Assembly: GCF_001713455.1 (NCBI RefSeq)
Contig: NZ_CP016464.1
Location: 247,501 to 311,500, forward strand
Source of the DNA: Bosea sp. RAC05
GTDB taxonomy: Bacteria; Pseudomonadota; Alphaproteobacteria; Rhizobiales; Beijerinckiaceae
DNA length: 64,000 nucleotides
Direction of reading: 5' to 3'
The translations under genes were made by a program, and so were the position numbers. The notes below the pieces were generated by a model, which saw nothing but the letters and a program-made list of their open reading frames with translations, did not search any database and was not told where the DNA came from. Of the stretch, positions 37,548-44,677 are shown one piece after another. The stretch's first letter is position 1. The number at the start of each line of letters is the position of its first letter.

Positions 37548-38122
37548 CTCCGCTGATGGTCTGCCCGAATCGGCCGGTTCGGATAGGACGGGCCGAGCGG
37601 ATAGGCCGCCTCCAGCACATAGGGCCCGCCGCCGACCGAATCGCGCGACGACATCAAGGCCAGCCGCCGCGCCGTGAAGCTGATCGGCCGGACGATCGGG
37701 TGCAGGCTGAGGAAATGCGCCACATCGAGCGGCGAGGTGTCGCGCAGCCGCGCCAGCGTCACATGCGGCACGAATTTGCGGCCCTCCGCCGGCAGGCCCA
37801 GCCGCCGCATCAGCCGCTCGAGATCGGCCTGGAGCTCGGTCAGCCGCGGCGTCGGCTGGACCCGCGCATAGACCGCGCGCGGCTTGTCCCCGCCGAAGGT
37901 GCCCAGCGCGTCCAGTGTGACCTCGAAGGGATAGGACTGGATGTCGCCGAGGAAGGCATCGACATCGTTGGCGGTGCGCCGGTCGACATCGCCCAGGAAA
38001 CGCAGGGTGATGTGGTAGTCGGCTGGATCGATCCAGCGCGCCCCGGCCAGCCCGCCCCGATGCGGCGTCAGGGCCGAAGCGACCTCGGCGGGAATCTCAA
38101 GCGCTGTGAACAGCCTCGGCAT
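37544..38122 (-). CDS. thpR: RNA 2',3'-cyclic phosphodiesterase (2H family)
   Basis: A 2H phosphoesterase (192 residues) that opens RNA 2',3'-cyclic phosphates to 2'-phosphates; formerly called 2'-5' RNA ligase. The two catalytic HxTx motifs are HITL (H37) and HVTL (H120), at the spacing expected for the duplicated fold. RLFTALEIP is the standard N-terminus, and [13 protein letters not shown] sequence occurs near the end ([10 protein letters not shown]). It is coupled to phhB by a 4-base overlap, with no known biochemical link between the two. Confidence 0.94.
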   Translation of the reverse strand: MPRLFTALEIPAEVASALTPHRGGLAGARWIDPADYHITLRFLGDVDRRTANDVDAFLGDIQSYPFEVTLDALGTFGGDKPRAVYARVQPTPRLTELQADLERLMRRLGLPAEGRKFVPHVTLARLRDTSPLDVAHFLSLHPIVRPISFTARRLALMSSRDSVGGGPYVLEAAYPLGPSYPNRPIRADHQRR

Positions 38123-38172
38123 GCCGAATCAGTGCCAGTTTTTTGTGACTCTGGCGAGACGAAATGCCGGGC

Positions 38173-38198
38173 AGGCGCTGCCCGACAGGGCAGCGCCT
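38173..38198 (-). terminator. Hairpin after the aldo/keto reductase gene
   Basis: Perfect 11-bp stem, AGGCGCTGCCC (38173-38183) with GGGCAGCGCCT (38188-38198), around a 4-base loop. It starts 14 bases past the stop on the minus strand. The following sequence has only a short T stretch, so termination may be weak or the hairpin may protect the 3' end. Confidence 0.5.
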
Positions 38199-38212
38199 CG
38201 ATCGAGCCCGGA

Positions 38213-39268
38213 TCAGGGGCAGGGATTGCCGACAAGCTGGTGGATCGCGTCGATCCCGGCCTCGACCTCCGGCGACAGCGTGACCGCGATCGAGGCGATG
38301 TCGGTCTTGAGCTGCTCCATCGAGGTCGCGCCGATGATGTTGGCGGTGACGAACGCGCGGGAGTTCACGAAGGCCAGAGCCATCTGCGCCGGGTCGAGCC
38401 CGTTCTCCCGCGCCAGCGCGATGTAGCGCTTGATCGCATCCTCGGCGCCCGCAGTCTGGTAGCGCTGGCCGCGGTCGAACAGCGTCGTGCGCGCACCGGC
38501 CGGCCGCGCGCCGTCGAGATATTTGCCGGTCAGGAAGCCCTGGCCGAGCGGCGAATAGGCGAGCAGCCCGACATCCTCGCGGATGGCGATTTCGGCCAGC
38601 GCCGTCTCGAAGGTGCGGTTGAGCAGGTTGTAGGAATTCTGGATCGACTGCACGCGCGGGCCGCCGCGCGTTTCGGCGTCGCGCACGAAGCTCATCGTGC
38701 CCCAGGCGCTCTCGTTGGAGAGGCCGAGATGGCGGATCTTGCCCTCCTTCACGATCTCCGCAAAGGCGTCGAGCTGCTCGGCGATCGGCGTCTCGTCCGC
38801 AGGACGCTCGAAGGCGGCCTTCGAGAAACGCGTCGGGTTCGAGCCCCAGGGCATCGGCCGCTCGGGAAAATGGATCTGGTAGAGGTCGATATAGTCCGTC
38901 TGCAGCCGCTGCAGGCTTTTCTCGACCGCCTCGCGGATCTGCTTGCGCGTCACACGCGTCGGGCTCTTGTCGTCGCGGAACCAGGTGTTGGCGCCGCGAC
39001 CGCAGACTTTCGAGGCGAGGATGACCTTGTCGCGGTTGCCGCGCGCCTTGAACCAGCTGCCGAGGATCCGCTCCGTCGAGCCCTGCGTCTCCGCCTTGGG
39101 CGGGATCGAGTAGAGCTCGGCCGTGTCGAAGAAGTTCACGCCCTGGTCGAGCGCGTAGTCCATCTGCGCATGGCCCTCGGCCTCGGTGTTCTGCTCGCCA
39201 TAGGTCATGGTTCCCAGGCAGATCACCGAGACCTCGAGATCGGTGCGGCCGAGACGACGATATTCCAT
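38213..39268 (-). CDS. Aldo/keto reductase (Tas-like)
   Basis: An NADP(H)-dependent aldo/keto reductase (351 residues) of the Tas group. The barrel motif is FFDTAELYSIPP (catalytic D and Y). The catalytic lysine is in ILASKVCGRG and the histidine in LYQIHFPERPMPWG, a segment that resembles E. coli Tas. The cofactor motif near the C-terminus reads NIIGATSMEQLKTDI. The natural substrate is unknown. The ATG at 39268 begins the standard MEYRRLGRTDLEVS N-terminus; the frame upstream is Arg/Ser-rich and not coding. The arylesterase gene lies 88 bp upstream on the same strand. Confidence 0.92.
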   Translation of the reverse strand: MEYRRLGRTDLEVSVICLGTMTYGEQNTEAEGHAQMDYALDQGVNFFDTAELYSIPPKAETQGSTERILGSWFKARGNRDKVILASKVCGRGANTWFRDDKSPTRVTRKQIREAVEKSLQRLQTDYIDLYQIHFPERPMPWGSNPTRFSKAAFERPADETPIAEQLDAFAEIVKEGKIRHLGLSNESAWGTMSFVRDAETRGGPRVQSIQNSYNLLNRTFETALAEIAIREDVGLLAYSPLGQGFLTGKYLDGARPAGARTTLFDRGQRYQTAGAEDAIKRYIALARENGLDPAQMALAFVNSRAFVTANIIGATSMEQLKTDIASIAVTLSPEVEAGIDAIHQLVGNPCP

Positions 39269-39356
39269 GGCGAAGCAACTCCGGAAGCGGCGGGCGAAGG
39301 ACGCGCGTCGAGCAGATGGGGGAAGGCGGTCGGGCGGGCGTAAACGCCCGCGCGGA

Positions 39357-40136
39357 TCAGGACTTGGCCGGCAGCGTCGCGAGGAAGCGCTCGACCGTGG
39401 GCAGGATGTTGCGGACGATGACGCGGACGCCCTCGGCCGTGGGGTGGAGCAGATCGGGCTGGTTGAGCACGCGGTCGCCCGCGATGCCCTCCAGGAAGAA
39501 GGGGTAGAGCACCAGCCCGTGGGCCTTCGCAAGCTCGGGATAGATGCTGTCGAAGCGCGTTGCATACTCCGTGCCGAGATTGCGCGGAGCATACATGCCC
39601 GTGAGCAGCACCGGGATGCCTCGCGCCTTCAGCCGGGCGATGATGGCCTCCAGACCCCTGCGCGTCACCGCCGGGTCGAGCCCGCGCAGCGCGTCGTTGG
39701 CGCCGAGTTCGAGGATGACGCCGTCGGTGCCATCAGGCACCGACCAGTCGAGCCGCTCGAGCCCGCCCTGGACGGTGTCGCCGGAGACGCCGGCGTTCAC
39801 GATCTCGACAGCATGGCCCTTGGCCCGCAGCGCCTGCTCCAGCGCCGGCGGAAAGGCGGCGCTGGCCGGAAGATTGTAGCCGGCGGTCAGACTGTCGCCG
39901 AGAGCCACGAGTTTGAGCGTCCGCGCCGGCTTGAAACCGGGGTTCGAAGGGGGCGTCTGGGCCATGGTCGCGACCGGCAGCAGGGAGAGACAGAGCAGAA
40001 AAGCGGCGCAGAGAGATTGGACAAGGGCGAGACCGCGCCCATATCGCGGCTCTGCGGCACGACATGACGGCTTGCCCTGCTCGGGCCGCGTTTGGCTGAG
40101 AGCAGGGCCGCTGGTGGATTTCGAAGTCAGGATCAT
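39357..40136 (-). CDS. Arylesterase/SGNH hydrolase (TesA-like)
   Basis: A GDSL-type esterase, related to TesA/lysophospholipase L1, exported to the periplasm. The nucleophile is S82 in ALGDSLTAGY, the oxyanion residues are in AGVSGDT and GAND (N147), and D228 with H231 lie in PDLLHPTAEG. The only start codon in frame before the hydrophobic signal region is the ATG at 40136. This leaves a long 37-residue n-region before the membrane-spanning stretch (LCAAFLLCLSLLPVATMAQ). Its start lies only a few bases from that of the divergent ABC gene. The tesA/ybbA/ybbP neighbourhood is also found in E. coli. Confidence 0.9.
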   Translation of the reverse strand: MILTSKSTSGPALSQTRPEQGKPSCRAAEPRYGRGLALVQSLCAAFLLCLSLLPVATMAQTPPSNPGFKPARTLKLVALGDSLTAGYNLPASAAFPPALEQALRAKGHAVEIVNAGVSGDTVQGGLERLDWSVPDGTDGVILELGANDALRGLDPAVTRRGLEAIIARLKARGIPVLLTGMYAPRNLGTEYATRFDSIYPELAKAHGLVLYPFFLEGIAGDRVLNQPDLLHPTAEGVRVIVRNILPTVERFLATLPAKS

Positions 40137-40139
40137 TGG

Positions 40140-40877
40140 ATGATGAGCGATACGCGCGTCCCGCCGACGGATCAGCCGGCGATCGAATTGCGGGATGTCG
40201 AGCTTAGTTTGGGGCGTGCGGCCGCCCGCGTCCATATCCTCAAGGGCGTTTCTTTGTCGCTGGCGGCGGGGCAGGCCACCGGGCTCGTCGGCCCCTCCGG
40301 CTCCGGCAAGTCGACGCTGCTGATGACGATGGCGGGTCTGGAACGGCCCGACAGCGGCCTCGTCAAGGTTGCGGGCCAGGATCTCGGCGCCCTCGACGAG
40401 GACGGTCTCGCCGTCTTCCGCGGCCGCCATATCGGCATCGTCTTCCAGTCCTTCCACCTCGTCCCGACCATGACGGCCCGCGAGAACGTCGCCCTGCCGC
40501 TGGAGCTCGCCGGCGTCGGCGACGCCTTCGCCCGGGCCGAGGCCGAGCTGCGCAATGTCGGCCTCGGCGACCGCATGGACCATTACCCGGCCCAGCTCTC
40601 GGGCGGCGAGCAGCAGCGCGTCGCCATCGCGCGGGCCGTCGCGCCGGACCCCGCCATCCTCGTCGCCGACGAGCCCACCGGCAATCTCGACGAGAGCACC
40701 GGGCGCTCGATCGTCGATCTGATCTTCGCCCTGCGGCGCGAGCGCGGCGCGACGCTGGTGCTCGTCACGCACGACCTCTCGCTGGCGGCCCTGTGCGACC
40801 GCACGGTGCGGCTGCGCGCCGGCCGAATCGAGGCCGCCGGCCCCGCCCCGGCCGCGGCGGATGTGGCGGCGCTCTGA
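40140..40877 (+). CDS. ABC transporter ATP-binding protein (YbbA/LolD-like)
   Basis: ATPase subunit (245 residues) of a MacB/LolD-type transporter. Walker A is GPSGSGKST, the signature LSGGEQQRVAIARA, Walker B ILVADEPTGNLD and the switch histidine VTHD. The Q-loop reads IVFQSFHLVPTMT. Start codons at 40140 and 40143 are adjacent and equally possible. It is immediately followed by its membrane partner and diverges from the arylesterase gene. The same three-gene neighbourhood in E. coli (tesA, ybbA, ybbP) supports a YbbAP assignment. The substrate is unknown, and a link to lipid or lysophospholipid handling is only suggested by the esterase. Confidence 0.92.
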   Translation: MMSDTRVPPTDQPAIELRDVELSLGRAAARVHILKGVSLSLAAGQATGLVGPSGSGKSTLLMTMAGLERPDSGLVKVAGQDLGALDEDGLAVFRGRHIGIVFQSFHLVPTMTARENVALPLELAGVGDAFARAEAELRNVGLGDRMDHYPAQLSGGEQQRVAIARAVAPDPAILVADEPTGNLDESTGRSIVDLIFALRRERGATLVLVTHDLSLAALCDRTVRLRAGRIEAAGPAPAAADVAAL

Positions 40878-43473
40878 GATGCACGGGACCGTCAAACCGC
40901 TTCCCGCCTCTCCGGCCGGCGCCCCGCTGGCTGCGCTGGCGCTGCGCCTCGCCTGGCGCGACCTGCGCGGCGGCTTTCGCGGCTTCGGCGTCTTCATCGC
41001 CTGCCTCGCGCTCGGTGTGATGACGATCGCCGCCGTCGCCTCGGCCTCGCGCGGCCTGACCGAGGGCCTCTCCCGCGAGGGCCGGCGCATCCTCGGCGGC
41101 GACGCGGCCTTCGGGCTGATCCACCGCGAGGCGACGCCGCAGGAACTGGCCTTCCTCACCAGCCGTGGCACGGTCTCCACCATCGCCACCATGCGCGGCA
41201 TGGCCAATGCCGGCGACAAGGGCGCGGCGCTCGTCGAGATCAAGGCCGTGGATGCAGGCTATCCCGGCATCGGCGAACTGATCACCGAGCCGAAAGCCCC
41301 CGTCGCCGATCTGCTTGCGGCGCGCGACGGCGTCTTCGGCGCCGTCGCCGATCCCGTCCTGTTCGGCCGGCTCGACCTGAAGCCGGGCGACACGATCCTC
41401 GTCGGCTCGGCCCGCGTTCAGCTGCGCGCCAACCTCGTCTCCGAGCCCGACAAGATCGCCGCCGGCGTCGGCTTCGGCCCGCGGCTGCTGATCTCGCAGG
41501 AGGCGCTGCGCGCCACCGGCCTGCTCCAGCCCGGAAGCCTGGTGCGCTGGACCTACCGCGTCGCGCTGCCGCCGCAGGCCTCGAGCGATGCCGCTCTCGC
41601 GGCCCTGATCGCCGATGCCGGCACGCAAGCCCGCGATGCCGGCTGGGAGATCCGCTCCCGCGCCAACGCCAATCCCGGCTTCCAGCGCAATCTCGAACGC
41701 TTCACCCAGTTCCTGACGCTGGTCGGCCTGACCGCCCTGCTGGTCGGCGGCGTCGGCGTCGCCAATGCGGTGCGCCGCTTCGTCGAGGCCAAGAAGCTCG
41801 ACTTCGCCACCATGAAGGCGGTCGGCGCCACGGGCGGGCGCGTCGTCGCGATCCACCTGACCGAGGTCATGCTCGTCGCGGCGCTCGGCACCGCCATCGG
41901 CCTGGCTCTGGGCGCCGCGGCCCCCTTCGCGCTCGGCGCCGCCTTGAAATCCGTCCTGCCGGTTCCCTTCGAGCCGACGCTGGCGCCCGGTGAACTCGGC
42001 GTTGCCGCCCTTTATGGGCTGCTCACCGCGCTGGTCTTCGCCATCCTGCCGCTCGGCCGCGCGCATGACGTCCCTGTCTCGGCGCTGTTCCGCGACCAGA
42101 TCGCGCCTGATGCCCGCCGCCCGCGCGCGATCTATCTCGCCATCTGCCTGCTCGCGGTCGCCGGACTCGTCGGCGTCGCGCTGCTCTTCGCCTATGACCG
42201 TCGCATCGCGCTGATCTACATCGCCGTGATGACGGGCATCTTCCTGCTGCTGCGCGGCGTCTCCTGGGGGCTGATGGCGCTGGCGCGTAGGCTGCCGCGG
42301 CCGAAGAACCCCTCGCTGCGCATGGCGCTGGCCAACAGCCACCGCCCCGGCGCGCTCACCCCGTCGCTGGTGCTGTCGCTGGGGCTCGGCGTCGCCCTGC
42401 TCTCGGCGCTGGCCTTCATCGACAACAGCCTGACCCGGCAGCTGACCCAGTCCCTGCCGGAGAAGGCGCCGAGCTTCTTCTTCCTCGACATCCCGAATGC
42501 GGAGGCCGGCCGCTTCGACGCGCTGCTCCATCAGGAGCGGCCGGGCGCCACGCTGACCCGCGTGCCGATGATGCGCGGCCGCATCGTCTCGATCAACGGC
42601 GTCCGCGCCGAGGACATCAAGGCGAGCGAACAGGCCGCCTGGATTCTCGATGGCGACCGCGGCATCACCTATGCGCAGGCGATCCCCGAGGGCTCGCGTG
42701 TCGCCCAGGGCGAGTGGTGGCCGGCCGATCATCGCGGCGAGCCGCTGGTGTCCTTCGACGCGCAGATCGCCGCCGGCATCGGCCTGAAGATCGGCGATAG
42801 CCTCACCGTCAACGTGCTCGGCCGCAACATCACGGCCCGCGTCGCCAATCTGCGCACCGTCGAGTGGCGCTCGCTCGGCATCAATTTCGTGATGCTGTTC
42901 TCGCCCAACACCTTCGCCGGGGCACCGCATACCAACCTCGCCACGATCACGCCCGCGGCTGACACCGCCGCGGCCCCCGCCGGCACGGACGCCACCCTCC
43001 TGCGCCGGCTGGCCGTCGAGTTCCCGACCGTGACGGCCGTGCGGGTGAAGGACGCGCTGGAGGCGGTGAACACCATCGTCGCCCAGCTCGCCACCGCCAT
43101 TCGCGGCGCATCCGGGCTCGCCATCGCCGCGAGCCTGCTGGTGCTGGGCGGCGCTTTGGCAGCCGGCCAGAGGGCGCGGCTTTACGACGCCATGATCCTG
43201 AAGACGCTGGGCGCCACGCGGCGCTTCATACTTTCGTCGTACGCCCTTGAATACGCGGCCATCGGCCTCGTCTCGGCGCTGTTCGGCGTTGTCGCAGGCG
43301 CTCTCGCCGGCTGGGGCGTCGTGACGCAAGTGATGAAGATCGAATTCGTCAGTGACCCGACCGGCGCGTTACTGGCCGCGACTGCGGCCGTCGGCGTTAC
43401 CGTCCTGTTCGGGCTCGCCGGCACGCTGAAAATACTATCGAAAGCGCCGGCTTCTCATCTGCGGAATTTGTGA
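40861..43473 (+). CDS. FtsX-like permease family ABC transporter (YbbP-like)
   Basis: Large membrane subunit (870 residues) of the YbbAP-type transporter. It shows the long form: an N-terminal membrane segment (VFIACLALGVMTIAAVAS), a periplasmic domain, and an FtsX-type membrane core (FLTLVGLTALLVGGVGVANA). Two central membrane segments and a second periplasmic domain follow, then a second FtsX core (IRGASGLAIAASLLVLGGAL onward). It ends KAPASHLRNL. The start at 40861 overlaps the ATPase gene by 17 bases. An ATG at 40879, one base after the ATPase stop, is a good alternative. Confidence 0.92.
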   Translation: MWRRSEMHGTVKPLPASPAGAPLAALALRLAWRDLRGGFRGFGVFIACLALGVMTIAAVASASRGLTEGLSREGRRILGGDAAFGLIHREATPQELAFLTSRGTVSTIATMRGMANAGDKGAALVEIKAVDAGYPGIGELITEPKAPVADLLAARDGVFGAVADPVLFGRLDLKPGDTILVGSARVQLRANLVSEPDKIAAGVGFGPRLLISQEALRATGLLQPGSLVRWTYRVALPPQASSDAALAALIADAGTQARDAGWEIRSRANANPGFQRNLERFTQFLTLVGLTALLVGGVGVANAVRRFVEAKKLDFATMKAVGATGGRVVAIHLTEVMLVAALGTAIGLALGAAAPFALGAALKSVLPVPFEPTLAPGELGVAALYGLLTALVFAILPLGRAHDVPVSALFRDQIAPDARRPRAIYLAICLLAVAGLVGVALLFAYDRRIALIYIAVMTGIFLLLRGVSWGLMALARRLPRPKNPSLRMALANSHRPGALTPSLVLSLGLGVALLSALAFIDNSLTRQLTQSLPEKAPSFFFLDIPNAEAGRFDALLHQERPGATLTRVPMMRGRIVSINGVRAEDIKASEQAAWILDGDRGITYAQAIPEGSRVAQGEWWPADHRGEPLVSFDAQIAAGIGLKIGDSLTVNVLGRNITARVANLRTVEWRSLGINFVMLFSPNTFAGAPHTNLATITPAADTAAAPAGTDATLLRRLAVEFPTVTAVRVKDALEAVNTIVAQLATAIRGASGLAIAASLLVLGGALAAGQRARLYDAMILKTLGATRRFILSSYALEYAAIGLVSALFGVVAGALAGWGVVTQVMKIEFVSDPTGALLAATAAVGVTVLFGLAGTLKILSKAPASHLRNL

Positions 43474-43626
43474 TGACTAGCTGCGAAGGACTCTGGATAG
43501 ACATTACAGGGTTGTAACTTTGCATGAGCCGGGCGTCGCGTTTCTATGGCGCTCGGCGTTTAACCATGTGGCCCCCTTGTAAGAACCGCCAAACCCCCTC
43601 ATATTCCCGTCATCGCCACGGTTGTG

Positions 43627-43693
43627 CGCGACGACAGGGCATCGCCGGACGCGATGGCCGTCTTCGGAATCACTGTCAGGGGAAACTCGCTCG
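43627..43693 (+). ncRNA. Structured 5' leader, candidate ybhL motif
   Basis: The leader of the Bax-inhibitor-family gene folds well on paper. An outer pair GACAG (43633-43637) / CTGTC (43673-43677) encloses a hairpin CATCGC-CGGAC-GCGATG (43640-43656) and a small one CCG-TCTT-CGG (43658-43667). A GGGGAAA element follows. Rfam describes a ybhL leader motif in Alphaproteobacteria upstream of genes of exactly this family. I cannot run the covariance model, so the identity is an inference from position and structure. Confidence 0.5.
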
Positions 43694-44470
43694 ATGAGCA
43701 ACTTCGACCGCAATGCTCCAGTCTGGGGTGCCGGCCGCGCACAGCAGACCAGCGCCGTCGAGATGGATCAGGGCCTGCGCTCGTTCATGCTCGGCGTCTA
43801 CAACAACATGTCGATCGGCCTGGCCATCACCGGCCTCGCCGCGATCGGCATCTCCATGCTGGCGATCGCCGGTGTCTCGCCGACCGGCAAGGTCACGGCG
43901 CTGACCCCGCTCGGCCAGGCGCTCTATCTCAGCCCGCTGAAGTGGGTCGTGATGCTGGCGCCGCTCGCCTTCATCCTGTTCTTCTCGTTCAAGGCGGAGA
44001 GCATGAGCTCCTCGTCGGCGCGGGCCATGTTCTTCGCCTTCGCGGCGGTGATGGGCGTGTCGCTGTCGTCGATCTTCGTGGTCTACACGGGTGAGTCGAT
44101 CACCAAGGTGTTCTTCATCACCGCCGCGACCTTTGGTGCGCTGAGCCTCTACGGCTACACCACCAAGAAGTCGCTGTCGGCGATGGGTTCGTTCCTGATC
44201 ATGGGCCTGATCGGCCTGGTGATCGCCTCGGTGGTCAACATCTTCCTGCAGTCCAGCGCCCTGTCCTTCGCCGTCTCGGCGATCGGCGTGCTGGTCTTCG
44301 CCGGCCTGACCGCCTGGGACACCCAGCGTCTGAAGGAAATGTACCTCTACTCCGACATGAACCCGGAGGAGGCTGCGAAGCTCTCGGTGAACGGCGCGCT
44401 GTCGCTCTACCTGAACTTCATCAACATGTTCCAGATGCTGCTCTCGCTGTTCGGCAGCAAGCAGGAGTGA
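43694..44470 (+). CDS. Bax inhibitor-1/YccA family membrane protein
   Basis: A 258-residue protein with seven predicted membrane segments, of the BI-1 (TMBIM) family, which includes YbhL, YccA and the pH-sensitive calcium leak channel BsYetJ. The soluble N-terminus (about 35 residues) is followed by SFMLGVYNNMSIGLAITGLA. The family's C-terminal motif AWDTQRLKEMYLYSD holds the aspartate thought to control the pore. The ATG at 43694 has GGGGAAA upstream. It is monocistronic, with a probable structured leader before it and a strong terminator after it. Confidence 0.94.
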   Translation: MSNFDRNAPVWGAGRAQQTSAVEMDQGLRSFMLGVYNNMSIGLAITGLAAIGISMLAIAGVSPTGKVTALTPLGQALYLSPLKWVVMLAPLAFILFFSFKAESMSSSSARAMFFAFAAVMGVSLSSIFVVYTGESITKVFFITAATFGALSLYGYTTKKSLSAMGSFLIMGLIGLVIASVVNIFLQSSALSFAVSAIGVLVFAGLTAWDTQRLKEMYLYSDMNPEEAAKLSVNGALSLYLNFINMFQMLLSLFGSKQE

Positions 44471-44514
44471 GCCGCCGCCCGCCCCTCACCTGGGGCAGGC
44501 CTGCGAAAACACCG

Positions 44515-44546
44515 AGCCCCGGCCTCACGGCCGGGGCTTTTCTTTT
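44515..44546 (+). terminator. Intrinsic terminator after the BI-1 family gene
   Basis: A 10-bp stem, AGCCCCGGCC (44515-44524) with GGCCGGGGCT (44529-44538), a 4-base loop and TTTTCTTTT to 44546, starting 44 bp after the stop. Confidence 0.92.
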
Positions 44547-44677
44547 GGCTGGGCGCGACTTGTTTTTCATCACGATTTCAGAAGATACTCGGTTGGCAGA
44601 TTTTGCGGCCGCCTCGGAAGTGGCGGCGCAGCGTTTGGATTGGTTAGTCAGGGCGCAGTAGGCTGGGATGTACAATA

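Noticed and set aside
40765..43329. Minus-strand open frame of about 850 codons opposite the FtsX-like permease
   Set aside because: Low-complexity Gly/Arg/Gln composition and full overlap with a well-supported permease.
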